Under the pieces are notes generated by a model. It made no database searches. It saw only the letters and a program-made list of their open reading frames with translations, and was not told the origin of the DNA. A program made the position numbers and the translations under genes. From positions 1 to 12,002 of the forward strand of contig JAOULU010000020.1 in the NCBI GenBank assembly GCA_029881855.1: 12,002 nt of DNA, given 5' to 3'. Below, in pieces: positions 1 to 7,682 of this stretch (position 1 is its first letter; every line of letters starts with the position of its first letter). Source of the stretch: Nitrosomonas sp. (GTDB lineage: Bacteria; Pseudomonadota; Gammaproteobacteria; Burkholderiales; Nitrosomonadaceae).

Positions 1-10
1 TGTTTAATGC

Positions 11-283
11 TCAGGTGGCAGGTGGCACATAACCAACGGGTTGTTCTGCCCCTGAGCCAAAGAAATGCGCTTCCAGTTGCTCAGCAAGATATTTGCGGGC
101 TTTGGCGTCTGATAGATTTAAACGGTTTTCATTAACCAACATGGTTTGTAGTTGCATCCAATCCTGCCAAGCTTGTTTTGAGACATTCTCAAAAATACGT
201 TTACCTAATTCCCCGGGATAAGTTTGAAAATCCAATCCCTCGGCTTCACGCCCAAGTTTGATGCAGTAAATCATTCTTGCCAT
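11..283 (-). CDS. yggX: YggX family Fe(II)-trafficking / oxidative damage protection protein
   Basis: A small cytosolic protein of 90 residues, the normal family length. YggX proteins are linked to handling of Fe(II) and to protection of iron-sulfur clusters from oxidative damage. The N-terminus carries the family signature: a Cys at residue 7, then a [19 protein letters not shown] block (about residues 12-30), and later [16 protein letters not shown]. The start is supported by a GGAGAA ribosome site 8 bases upstream on the minus strand. It is the last gene of the minus-strand cluster, 79 bases after argA; argA-yggX adjacency is, from memory, common in betaproteobacteria. The gene is intact, with its stop at the window's left edge. 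The family assignment is very secure; the exact biochemical role of the family is less settled. Confidence 0.95.
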   Translation of the reverse strand: MARMIYCIKLGREAEGLDFQTYPGELGKRIFENVSKQAWQDWMQLQTMLVNENRLNLSDAKARKYLAEQLEAHFFGSGAEQPVGYVPPAT

Positions 284-306
284 TTATTATTCTCCAAAGT
301 CGATCA

Positions 307-357
307 ATGAAATAGGGCGTTATTATGTCGATTTCATCTCAAGGAGTAAACTCCTTG
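307..357. repeat. Inverted repeats in the argA-yggX gap
   Basis: Two inverted repeats lie between argA and yggX. One is CAAGGAG (340-346), loop TAAA, CTCCTTG (351-357). The other is ATGAAAT (307-313) paired with ATTTCAT (331-337). The first is a compact 7-bp stem directly after the argA stop on the minus strand, but no T-tract follows it on that strand, so it is not a classical terminator. It may be an attenuating or mRNA-end-protecting structure between the two genes. This is inference from symmetry only. Confidence 0.4.
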
Positions 358-362
358 TTCGA

Positions 363-1706
363 TTACTTGTTTAAATCTTTGATATAAACCTTAGATCGTC
401 GTTGGTAATTATATAAATCCTGTTTTTCTTTGGGTAATTCAGACAGTGTTGTTTCGGTAAAGCCATGCTCAATAAACCAATGGGTGGCATGTGTTGTTAG
501 CACAAACAGTTGCTTGATACCTTGTGAGACGGCCTGGTTTTCTATGTGTTTGAGCAATTTGTCGCCGTGTCCAGCATTACGGTGGTCGGGATGCACAGCC
601 AGACAAGCCAGTTCACAAACATCCTTGTTGGGGAAAGGATAGAGTGCAGCGCAACCAAAGGTAATGCCGTCATGTTCAAGAATGATGAAACGGTCAATCT
701 CTATTTCAAGTAATTCACGTTTACGCTTGACCAGTACACCTTCAGCTTCCAGCGGCTCGATGATTTGTAGGATGCTTCCTACATCTTCAATTTTGGCCTT
801 TCTTAATGTTTGTAGTGTTTCTTGCGATACCATGCAGCCAATGCCATGGTGTGTAAATAATTCTTGTAAGATGGCGCCATCTGCATTGCGGTTTATGAGG
901 TGAGTACGTGTGACGCTGGATTCACAGGCTTTGATTGCACATCCAAGAAATTCCTTAGTTTCATGGGGCAGTTGGTTTGACTGGTCGTCTAATACTGTCT
1001 GACAATCAACTACGGTTAATTCGCGTGGTAATTTATAGGTGTTTTTTGTGGATGATTTTGTTGTGCCAGGGGTATCCAAAAGAAAAATGAGTTTCTCGGC
1101 ATTAAGGGCAATCGCTATTTCTGTGGCAACATTTTTGAATGTGAGGTTAAAAATCTCTCCCGTTGGGGAATAGCCTAAGGGCGACACCAGCACCACCTCA
1201 CCTTGTTGTAAATGGGTATGAATAGCGTGTGCATTGATTTTGCGTACTTTCCCTGTGTGCATTAAATCAACACCGTTAATCACGCCAACAGGGCAGGCAG
1301 TAACAAAATTGCCGCTAGCAACAGTAATCGAGGCATTGGCCATGGGTGAATTGGGTAAGCCCATAGAAAGCAGCGCCTCGATTTCAAGGTGAATGCGTCC
1401 TACTGATTCTTTGATGCATTGTAGTGTGATTGAGTCGGTAACACGCATACCCATAACAGATTGGCTCGAAAGATTGTTTGCATCCAGTTTTTGTTGGATT
1501 TGTGGGCGTGCGCCATGAACTAAAACCAAGCGTATGCCAAGGCTAGCCAGTAAATTGATGTCATGAATGAAATCGACAAATTTGTTACCGGTAACCATTT
1601 CGCCGCTAAACCCAATGACAAAAGTTTTTCCCCTAAACGCATTAACATACGGTGCAACTGTGCGAAGCCAGGAAACGAACTGATTGTTTGAATTGATTTG
1701 GTCCAT
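363..1706 (-). CDS. argA: Amino-acid N-acetyltransferase (N-acetylglutamate synthase)
   Basis: Makes N-acetylglutamate from glutamate and acetyl-CoA, the first step of arginine biosynthesis in the cytosol. At 447 residues it has the classical ArgA two-domain form. An N-terminal amino-acid-kinase-like domain (about 25-280) contains VLVHGARPQI at 61-70; in the family this domain binds arginine for feedback inhibition. A C-terminal GNAT acetyltransferase domain (about 300-440) carries the acetyl-CoA loop RNAGHG near 376-381. I chose the ATG at 1706 because family homology starts just after it. An in-frame start at 1769 would add 21 residues encoded inside rsmE and unlike the family. No good ribosome site precedes 1706. 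The gap to the rsmE stop is only 10 bases, so translation is probably coupled to rsmE. Confidence 0.95.
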   Translation of the reverse strand: MDQINSNNQFVSWLRTVAPYVNAFRGKTFVIGFSGEMVTGNKFVDFIHDINLLASLGIRLVLVHGARPQIQQKLDANNLSSQSVMGMRVTDSITLQCIKESVGRIHLEIEALLSMGLPNSPMANASITVASGNFVTACPVGVINGVDLMHTGKVRKINAHAIHTHLQQGEVVLVSPLGYSPTGEIFNLTFKNVATEIAIALNAEKLIFLLDTPGTTKSSTKNTYKLPRELTVVDCQTVLDDQSNQLPHETKEFLGCAIKACESSVTRTHLINRNADGAILQELFTHHGIGCMVSQETLQTLRKAKIEDVGSILQIIEPLEAEGVLVKRKRELLEIEIDRFIILEHDGITFGCAALYPFPNKDVCELACLAVHPDHRNAGHGDKLLKHIENQAVSQGIKQLFVLTTHATHWFIEHGFTETTLSELPKEKQDLYNYQRRSKVYIKDLNK

Positions 1707-1716
1707 AATATAGGAG

Positions 1717-2463
1717 CTAAAAATCACCCCAAAGTGTTTGTATGGCAGAGATCGCGGCCAATGCAGCACTTTCGGTACGAAGTATACGGTTGCCTAAACG
1801 TATGGGAATAAAACCGACATGTGAAACAATTTCCTCTTCTTCCGACGTAAAACCACCTTCTGGCCCAATAATAACCGTTATATTGGTATCGGCAGAAGGT
1901 TTGGAAAGATTACCTAACGTTTTGTTGGCAGTAGGAGAGAGCATAAGGCCAAGCTGCTGAGGAACAGCACTGTTCTTTTTTTCACTTAACCATTGCGGTA
2001 GTGGTATTAAAGGAGAGATCTGAGGCAGATGATTTCTACCACATTGTTCGCAAGCAGAAATAATTGTTTTTTCCCAGTGTTGTAGCCTTTTGGCTGCGCG
2101 CTCCGTGGAAAGGCGGACAACACTACGGGATGTGTCAATGGGCTGGATGCGTGTGGCACCAAGCTCCACAGCTTTTTGTATAATCCAATCCATCTTTTCA
2201 TTGCTGCAGATTGCTTGGGCTAATTCAATGTTTAGCGGTGGCTCACAGTCAACATCATGATGTTGATCAACAAAAATTTTTGTAACTGTCTTAGTAATAT
2301 TGGTAATATGTGCAGAGAACTCACCTCCATTTCCATTAAATAAGTTTACTTTGTCATTAGCTCTTAGTCGTAAAACACGTGTGGCGTGATGTCGGGAATC
2401 AATGGGTAATTCAATGGTTTCCCCAGGGGTTATTGCTTTATTAAGATAAAAACGGGGCGGCAT
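1717..2463 (-). CDS. rsmE: 16S rRNA (uracil-1498-N3)-methyltransferase RsmE
   Basis: Methylates N3 of U1498 in 16S rRNA using S-adenosylmethionine; a SPOUT-fold enzyme. The 248-residue product begins with the family's MPPRFYL-type N-terminus and a PUA-like region containing HHATRVLRLR. It ends with the knot that binds the methyl donor: GPEGGF at about 200-205 and LGNRILRTESA at about 223-233. I chose the ATG at 2463, where family similarity begins. A GTG at 2523 would add 20 unrelated residues, and a candidate extended -10 element lies right beside that GTG. It is the first gene of the minus-strand cluster and is followed after 10 bases by argA. The assignment is secure; the start is fairly secure although no strong ribosome site is visible. 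Confidence 0.94.
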   Translation of the reverse strand: MPPRFYLNKAITPGETIELPIDSRHHATRVLRLRANDKVNLFNGNGGEFSAHITNITKTVTKIFVDQHHDVDCEPPLNIELAQAICSNEKMDWIIQKAVELGATRIQPIDTSRSVVRLSTERAAKRLQHWEKTIISACEQCGRNHLPQISPLIPLPQWLSEKKNSAVPQQLGLMLSPTANKTLGNLSKPSADTNITVIIGPEGGFTSEEEEIVSHVGFIPIRLGNRILRTESAALAAISAIQTLWGDF

Positions 2464-2513
2464 GATAGGGTCAGAGGTGAACGTGAAACGATTGTAAATA
2501 AACTTCTCATGAT

Positions 2514-2522
2514 AATATAACA
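2514..2522 (-). promoter_or_regulatory. Candidate extended -10 promoter for rsmE-argA-yggX
   Basis: Read on the minus strand, TGT-TATATT matches an extended -10 element (TGn followed by a TATAAT-like hexamer). The -35 position is poor. Transcription would begin near 2507, giving a leader of about 44 bases before the ATG at 2463, which is consistent with that start choice. AT-rich surroundings make a chance match easy. Confidence 0.3.
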
Positions 2523-2555
2523 CGACAATAAATGAGCATTGATTCGCAATTATCC

Positions 2556-2575
2556 TTATCTTTTAACAAAGATAA
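2556..2575. repeat. AT-rich perfect inverted repeat in the divergent gap
   Basis: TTATCTTT, loop TAAC, AAAGATAA: an 8-bp perfect stem with a 4-base loop. It lies between the divergent rsmE and thioredoxin-family genes, 65 bases before the latter's start. With no T-tract after it, it could be an operator or simply AT-rich symmetry. A hairpin of the same shape occurs at 3991-4010. Confidence 0.35.
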
Positions 2576-2640
2576 ACGAAATGTGCGCGCGTATCTAAAG
2601 AATCATTATTTTTTAATATTATCAGTGAGGGGAAATAAGT

Positions 2641-3198
2641 ATGGCAAGTCTTGAAACACCTGTTTGTGATTTTGGTTGGAAAGCGGTTGATTTTGATCTG
2701 TTAGGCGTTGATGGAAAACGTCATAATTTAGCATCAGCAAAAGGAGAAAATGGATTGCTGGTCATGTTTATTTGTAATCATTGTCCTTACGTGAAGTCGG
2801 TGCAGGATCGTATTGTCCGAGATATCAATGAATTGAATCAGTATGGTATAAATGCTATTGCCATTATGTCCAATGATCCTGCTGATTATCCGGAAGACTC
2901 GTTTGAGAATATGGCGCTCATAGCAAAGCAAATGAACTATCCTTTTCCCTATGTATGGGATGAGACGCAAGATATAGCTAAGAAATATGGTGCTGTATGT
3001 ACACCGGATTTCTTCGGTTTTAATAGTCAGTTAGAATTGCAATATCGTGGACGGCTGGACGCTTCCCGGAAAGAAGCTGCGCCGGTAGATGTGCGTCGTG
3101 ATTTGTTTGAAGGTATGTTGCAAGTAGCGAAGACGGGGCATGGTCCAGCAGAACAGATTCCTAGTATGGGGTGTTCGATCAAGTGGCGCACGGCATAA
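2641..3198 (+). CDS. Thioredoxin-fold protein, PRX-like1 / AhpC-TSA type
   Basis: A 185-residue cytosolic protein with no signal peptide or membrane segment. The core shows a thioredoxin-fold strand (LLVMFI), then C-N-H-C-P-Y-V with cysteines at 45 and 48, matching the CxxCPY motif of the peroxiredoxin-like family often annotated simply as thioredoxin family protein. Its end, QIPSMGCSIKW, is also typical of the family, so the gene is complete. A CxxC pair suggests thiol-disulfide exchange or peroxide reduction, but the substrate is unknown. The ATG is well supported by GAGGGG (2627-2632) 8 bases upstream. Its 3' end overlaps the next gene by up to 28 bases, suggesting translational coupling. 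Confidence 0.88.
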   Translation: MASLETPVCDFGWKAVDFDLLGVDGKRHNLASAKGENGLLVMFICNHCPYVKSVQDRIVRDINELNQYGINAIAIMSNDPADYPEDSFENMALIAKQMNYPFPYVWDETQDIAKKYGAVCTPDFFGFNSQLELQYRGRLDASRKEAAPVDVRRDLFEGMLQVAKTGHGPAEQIPSMGCSIKWRTA

Positions 3199-3986
3199 CA
3201 TTTCTAGATGAAGTTATCGCTGCTGTTAGAGCAGTTGCAGAGCAAGAAATTATGCCACGTTATTTGCTGGTGGATCGGCAATTGAAAGAAGATGGAAGCT
3301 TTTGTACAGAGGCTGATATTGCAGCCCAGAAAGCTTTAGCGAGTAAATTGCAAGAGATTTGTCCTGATGCGGTAATAATGGGTGAAGAAATGACCCAGCA
3401 AGAGCAGGTAGAACAGTGGGCAAAGGGTGATGCTGGGCTGTGGAGTATCGATCCAATTGATGGCACATCAAATTTCCTCAATGGTTTGCCTTATTTTGCA
3501 GTATCTGTTGCATTTATGCAGCAAGGAAGAAGCACTCTAGGTGTGATCTATAATCCTGTGGCGGATGAAATGTTCTATGCTGTGAAAGGTGGCGGGGCTT
3601 TTCTGAATGGCAAAGCATTGCCGCTTAAAAAGCATGTGCCTATATTACCCAATGCAATGGCAAATGTTGATTTAAAACGCTTAGATCAGAAACTATCTGA
3701 ACATGTAGCCGCATATCCGCCTTATGCTTCCCAAAGAAATTATGGTGCTTGTACGCTTGAGTGGTGTTATACCGCTGCAGGCTATTTTGATTTATACCTA
3801 CATGGTGGGCAAAAACCCTGGGATTATGCGGCTGGTTCTTTAATTCTTGAAGAGGCAGGTGGGCAGATGTGTTGTCTGAATCATGATGATTATTGGGCTG
3901 GCTCACTTTGGCAGCGCTCAGTAATCGCAGCATTGGATCCTGGTTTGTTTGAACAATGGCGGGATTGGGTACGGTCTCATCAATAA
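3171..3986 (+). CDS. Inositol monophosphatase family protein
   Basis: A Mg-dependent sugar-phosphate or nucleotide-phosphate phosphatase of the IMPase/FBPase/CysQ superfamily; 271 residues, normal length. The metal and catalytic motifs are all visible: TEAD (46-49), GEE (71-73), DPIDGTSNF (94-102) and WDYAAGSLILEEAGG (217-231). The substrate cannot be fixed from these motifs; SuhB-like, CysQ-like and histidinol-phosphatase-like members look alike here. The GTG at 3171 gives a 28-base overlap with the upstream gene. A GTG at 3183 is an alternative and has GGGGTG (3168-3173) at a usable distance. An ATG at 3252 would remove the N-terminal helix and is unlikely. It is probably co-transcribed with the thioredoxin-fold gene. 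Confidence 0.9.
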   Translation: MFDQVAHGITFLDEVIAAVRAVAEQEIMPRYLLVDRQLKEDGSFCTEADIAAQKALASKLQEICPDAVIMGEEMTQQEQVEQWAKGDAGLWSIDPIDGTSNFLNGLPYFAVSVAFMQQGRSTLGVIYNPVADEMFYAVKGGGAFLNGKALPLKKHVPILPNAMANVDLKRLDQKLSEHVAAYPPYASQRNYGACTLEWCYTAAGYFDLYLHGGQKPWDYAAGSLILEEAGGQMCCLNHDDYWAGSLWQRSVIAALDPGLFEQWRDWVRSHQ

Positions 3987-3990
3987 AACT

Positions 3991-4010
3991 TATCATTTAT
4001 AAAAATGATA
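3991..4010. repeat. AT-rich hairpin between the IMPase-family gene and trkA
   Basis: TATCATTT, loop ATAA, AAATGATA: a perfect 8-bp stem 4 bases after the phosphatase stop and 29 bases before the trkA start. The following bases are GTGTCAAC, not a T-tract, so it is at best a weak terminator. It may be an mRNA 3' end structure or a binding site ahead of trkA. Confidence 0.4.
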
Positions 4011-4039
4011 GTGTCAACATAGTGTAAGGTTAAATTTAA

Positions 4040-5485
4040 TTGAAAATCATCATACTAGGCGCTGGGCAGGTTGGGTCTTCAGTTGCAGAAAGCTTGGTTA
4101 GTGAAGCTAATGATATAACAATGGTGGATGTTGACCCTGAACGCCTGGCATTGTTGCAAGACCGTTTGGATCTACGTACGGTGGTGGGTAATGCTTCTCA
4201 CCCCTCAGTTTTGGTCGGTGCAGGTGCAGAAGATGCCGACATGGTTTTGGCCGTTACAGCGCAAGATGAAACCAATCTAGTCGCTTGTAAACTAGCTGCC
4301 ACAATGTTTAATACGCCAACGAAAATTGCAAGGATACGGTCTTCAGAATATTTGGCTCACCCAGAGATTTTTTCAACGGTTAATTTTTCTGTGGATTTTG
4401 CTATCTGCCCAGAGCAAATTCTCACTGAATATATTGAAAATTTAGTTGAGTTTCCAGAGGCATTACAAGTGCTAGATTTTGCTGCAGGTAAAGTGAGTCT
4501 GGTAGCTGTGCGTGCGTTAAATGGTGGCCCATTAGTTGGGCAACAACTGCAAGAATTACGTAAGCATGTACCTAATGTTGAAACACGAGTAGCTGCTATT
4601 TTCCGTAAAAACAGCCCTATTATTCCCGAAGGTGATACTGTTATTGAAGTGGAAGATGAAGTGTTTTTTATTGCTGCAGCGGAAGATATTCGCGCAGTTA
4701 TGCGTGAGTTACGAAAGATGGATGAGCCTGTTAAACGTGTAATGATTGCTGGTGGTGGAAAAATTGGCAGGCGTTTGGGTGTATGTTTGGAGAAAGATTA
4801 TCAAGTAAGAATCATTGAGCATAACTATAAGGCCAGCGAACGCCTGGCAGCTGAGCTACAAAATACTTTGGTGTTACATGGTGATGCCACAGATGAGAAT
4901 TTGCTAGAAAGCGAGAACATTGCTGAGATGGATATGTTTTGTGCCCTCACTAATGATGATGAGAATAATATTATGTCAGCACTTTTAGCAAAGCGGATGG
5001 GCGCTCATAAAGTGATTGCATTAATTAATCGTCGTGCTTACGTTGATTTGGTGCAAAGTGGCGGTATTGATATTGCGATTTCTCCCGCACAGGTGACGAT
5101 TGGCTCATTACTTGCTTATGTTCGTCATGGCGATGTCGCAGCGGTGCATAGTCTGCGTAGGGGCGCTGCTGAAGCATTGGAGCTAGTAGCGCATGGTGAT
5201 GCGAGATCATCCAATGTAGTAGGGCGGAAGGTGGAAGAAATCCAGTTGCCTAAGGGTGCAACAATAGGTGCTATTGTACGTGGAATGCCAGTGACTAAAG
5301 GACTATTCGGAGAAACGCTTGGAGAAGATGAAGTAGAGCACAATGAATCTTCCAATGCGCAAGTCATTATTGCGCATCACGATACCGTAATTGAGTCAGA
5401 AGATCACGTCATTCTATTTGTGGTTAACAGGAAAATGATTCGTGAAGTGGAAAAGCTGTTTCAAGTTAACGTAGGTTTTCTGTAA
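4040..5485 (+). CDS. trkA: Trk potassium uptake system NAD-binding protein TrkA
   Basis: Cytosolic regulatory subunit that binds nucleotides and gates the TrkH potassium channel subunit. It has the tandem layout of full-length TrkA: a first RCK_N Rossmann domain with GAGQVG at 7-12, an RCK_C domain, a second RCK_N domain with VMIAGGGKIG near 234-243, and a second RCK_C domain ending at 481. This is slightly longer than the roughly 458-residue E. coli protein. The extra length appears to lie in the last domain, about residues 415-440, where an acidic stretch (GEDEVEHNESS) interrupts the usual run into VIIAHHDTVIE. The start is TTG at 4040, with AAGG (4026-4029) 10 bases upstream, and places the first glycine motif at the normal distance. 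trkH follows after 12 bases. Confidence 0.95.
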   Translation: MKIIILGAGQVGSSVAESLVSEANDITMVDVDPERLALLQDRLDLRTVVGNASHPSVLVGAGAEDADMVLAVTAQDETNLVACKLAATMFNTPTKIARIRSSEYLAHPEIFSTVNFSVDFAICPEQILTEYIENLVEFPEALQVLDFAAGKVSLVAVRALNGGPLVGQQLQELRKHVPNVETRVAAIFRKNSPIIPEGDTVIEVEDEVFFIAAAEDIRAVMRELRKMDEPVKRVMIAGGGKIGRRLGVCLEKDYQVRIIEHNYKASERLAAELQNTLVLHGDATDENLLESENIAEMDMFCALTNDDENNIMSALLAKRMGAHKVIALINRRAYVDLVQSGGIDIAISPAQVTIGSLLAYVRHGDVAAVHSLRRGAAEALELVAHGDARSSNVVGRKVEEIQLPKGATIGAIVRGMPVTKGLFGETLGEDEVEHNESSNAQVIIAHHDTVIESEDHVILFVVNRKMIREVEKLFQVNVGFL

Positions 5486-5497
5486 ATTAATAATTGA

Positions 5498-6955
5498 ATG
5501 AACAGATTTCTTGCTGTTGTCAATGTACTTGGCAAAATGATTCTGGTATTTGGGTTCACGATGCTGGTTCCACTTGGACTTGCGTTCTGGACTAATGATG
5601 GTGCGCGTTTGATATTCCAAGAATCTATATTGATTACAGTCAGCTGTGGTTTGTTCATGTGGTTGGCGACCTACCGTTATAAACGCGAATTACAGACTCG
5701 AGATGGATTTTTGCTGGTTGTCTTGGTGTGGTCAGTATTGCCGGCTTTTGCCATGTTGCCTTTGTTATTCTATTTGCCAGAATTGAATATTAGCATGGCG
5801 TATTTTGAAGCTGTTTCGGGTTTGACTGCCACGGGTGGTACGGTGTTAACAGGTTTGGATATGTTGCCGCTATCCATCAATTTGTGGCGGGGTGAAATGG
5901 TGTGGTTAGGTGGAATGGGCTTAATCGTTTTAGCAGTAGCCATCCTACCGTTATTAGGTGTTGGTGGTCGTCAAATGCTCAAAGCAGAGACACCAGGCCC
6001 CATGAAAGAGAACAAACTGACCCCAAGAATTGCTGAAACTGCGAAAGGATTGTGGTTAGTGTATACCAGTCTAACATTGGCTTGTATGGCAGCTTATAAG
6101 TGGGCTGGTATGAGTTGGTTTGATGCTGTTATGCATGCATTTACAACGCTAGGTTTGGGTGGTTTTTCATCACATGATGCTAGCTATGGTTATTGGGATT
6201 CGCCATTAATTGAATCAGTAGCTATTATATTTATGTTGATTGCGGGCATAAATTTTGCGACGCATTTTCTGGTCTGGCGGGCAAAAAGTTTGGCATCTTA
6301 TCGTTCTGATCCAGAAGTGGGTTTGTTTGTAGTATTTGTATTGGCAAGTTGTGTAGGTTTTGCTGCTTATTTGTGGCTAGTTGGTGTTTACGCAGACCCG
6401 TTGATTGCTCTACGCTACGCCAGTTTCAATATTGTTTCAATCGCAACGACAACAGGTTATAGCAGTACTGATTACAGCCTGTGGCCAGTTTTCATTCCGT
6501 TGTGGATGCTGTTTCTATCTGGGTTCTGCACATCGTCTGGTTCGACGGGTGGTGGTATAAAAATGATTCGTGCCAGAATTTTATATCAGCAAGTGTACCG
6601 GGAGATGATAACGATCATGCATCCTAGTGCAGTAACACCGGCCAGATTAGGACGTGGAGTGTTGTCAAATCGTATTATTTTTGCTGTTTTGGTGTTCATG
6701 TTTGTCTATGTTGTAAGTATAGTATTTATGACATTAATCTTAACCTTAAGTGGGTTGGATGTGATTACAGCTTTCTCTGCTGCAGTTGCTTGTATTAATA
6801 ATCTAGGGCCGGGGCTCGGTCAAGTAGGTCCGGCAACAACTTACGCATCATTAACTGATTTCCAAACATGGGTGTGTAGTTTTGCGATGTTGCTGGGAAG
6901 ATTGGAGTTTTTTACGCTACTGATTGTATTTACGCCAGCATTCTGGCGTAAATAA
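5498..6955 (+). CDS. trkH: Trk potassium uptake system membrane protein TrkH
   Basis: Potassium-translocating inner-membrane subunit that pairs with TrkA. At 485 residues it is full length and strongly hydrophobic, with the four membrane-pore-membrane repeats of the SKT family. The four filter segments can be located: TATGGT (110-115), TLGLGG (217-222), TTTGYS (317-322) and NNLGPG (434-439). The conserved GSTGGGIKMIR block is at 348-358, and the C-terminus ends in the GRLEFFTLLIVFTPAFW type seen in TrkH. It lies 12 bases after trkA, and the two surely form one operon. No ribosome site is visible within 15 bases of the ATG (the closest purine-rich run, GTAGG, is 23 bases away), so translation probably depends on ribosomes finishing trkA. 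Confidence 0.96.
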   Translation: MNRFLAVVNVLGKMILVFGFTMLVPLGLAFWTNDGARLIFQESILITVSCGLFMWLATYRYKRELQTRDGFLLVVLVWSVLPAFAMLPLLFYLPELNISMAYFEAVSGLTATGGTVLTGLDMLPLSINLWRGEMVWLGGMGLIVLAVAILPLLGVGGRQMLKAETPGPMKENKLTPRIAETAKGLWLVYTSLTLACMAAYKWAGMSWFDAVMHAFTTLGLGGFSSHDASYGYWDSPLIESVAIIFMLIAGINFATHFLVWRAKSLASYRSDPEVGLFVVFVLASCVGFAAYLWLVGVYADPLIALRYASFNIVSIATTTGYSSTDYSLWPVFIPLWMLFLSGFCTSSGSTGGGIKMIRARILYQQVYREMITIMHPSAVTPARLGRGVLSNRIIFAVLVFMFVYVVSIVFMTLILTLSGLDVITAFSAAVACINNLGPGLGQVGPATTYASLTDFQTWVCSFAMLLGRLEFFTLLIVFTPAFWRK

Positions 6956-7095
6956 AGCTAGGACTGATATCACTTATAAGTTTATTATGCAAAAAAAGAA
7001 ACCAAAGCAACAATTTACTTTTTTTATGTAAAAGAATCACAATCATTCATTTATGGAGCAAGAAACTGATTTGACAATATAACCAAGGAGCGTTT

Positions 7096-7500
7096 GTGGA
7101 TAATTCAAATGGACTGAGTGGTAAAAAAATCATGGTTATCGATGATAGCAATACTATTCGGCGCAGTGCTGAGATATTTCTAGAATCGTCGGGTTGTGAG
7201 GTTATATTGGCGACAGATGGATTCGACGCCATGTCAAAGATAATAGATAATCAGCCAGATATTATATTCGTTGATATTGTTATGCCACGCTTAGATGGTT
7301 ATCAAACATGTATGTTAATTAAGAAGAATTTACATTTTCAGTCCACTCCAGTAGTTATGTTATCAAGTAAGAGCGGATTATTTGATAAAGCGCGTGGCAA
7401 AATGGCGGGATCTGATGAATATCTTACTAAACCATTTACGAAAGAAGAATTATTGAGCGTGATCCAGAAATTTACATTGCAGCTAAGCCCGGCAAATTAA
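7096..7500 (+). CDS. Single-domain response regulator, PilG-like
   Basis: A stand-alone receiver (CheY-like) protein of 134 residues with no output domain. Phosphorylation residues are all present: acidic pair D16-D17, phospho-acceptor D60 in FVDIVMP, S90 in the switch position and K112 in LTKPF. The overall sequence most resembles PilG, the receiver that controls type IV pilus extension, but the usual partners (pilH, pilI, pilJ, cheA-like kinase) are not in this window. The start is GTG at 7096 with a clear AAGGAG (7085-7090) 5 bases upstream. The 140 bases after trkH contain no convincing terminator, and TTGACA at 7071 is too close to the start to be its promoter. It lies 373 bases upstream of amoC on the same strand. 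PilG identity is probable, not certain. Confidence 0.85.
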   Translation: MDNSNGLSGKKIMVIDDSNTIRRSAEIFLESSGCEVILATDGFDAMSKIIDNQPDIIFVDIVMPRLDGYQTCMLIKKNLHFQSTPVVMLSSKSGLFDKARGKMAGSDEYLTKPFTKEELLSVIQKFTLQLSPAN

Positions 7501-7657
7501 TGTACGTAGACGATGCGGGTAATTATGCGTTCCTTTTTCCATAAGAATATTATTTTTGTTATGAAGCGAGATGATTAATTTAGTTGTTACAAACAAAGGT
7601 AAAACTGTTATTTGTAGGGAGAATCCTTACAGATGTAGTGGAAATTTTATGACAAAT

Positions 7658-7682
7658 GACTTGACTTTAATGGTCAAGGTCG
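7658..7682. repeat. Inverted repeat around TTGAC/GTCAA upstream of amoC
   Basis: TTGAC (7661-7665) and GTCAA (7673-7677) are perfect inverted arms 7 bases apart. The symmetry extends outward as GAC on the left and GGTC on the right with one unpaired base. It overlaps one of the candidate -35 elements, so it is positioned as an operator could be. No regulator can be named from the sequence. Confidence 0.35.

Noticed and set aside
430-903. Two plus-strand open frames opposite argA
   Set aside because: They lie wholly inside argA on the other strand, resemble no family, and have Ser/Cys/Met-rich compositions typical of antisense shadows.
2600-2625. Fur-box-like AT-rich sequence before the thioredoxin-fold gene
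   Set aside because: ATTATC and TCATTAT elements are present but do not fit the 19-base symmetrical Fur consensus; the likeness comes from AT richness.
3640-3996. A 118-codon minus-strand open frame
   Set aside because: It is antisense to the phosphatase, whose metal-binding motifs are intact, and its product shows no recognisable domain.
7071-7099. TTGACA as a -35 element for the receiver gene
   Set aside because: The matching -10 position would fall on the start codon (TTGTGG at 7094-7099), which is neither a -10 match nor compatible with the good ribosome site at 7085-7090.
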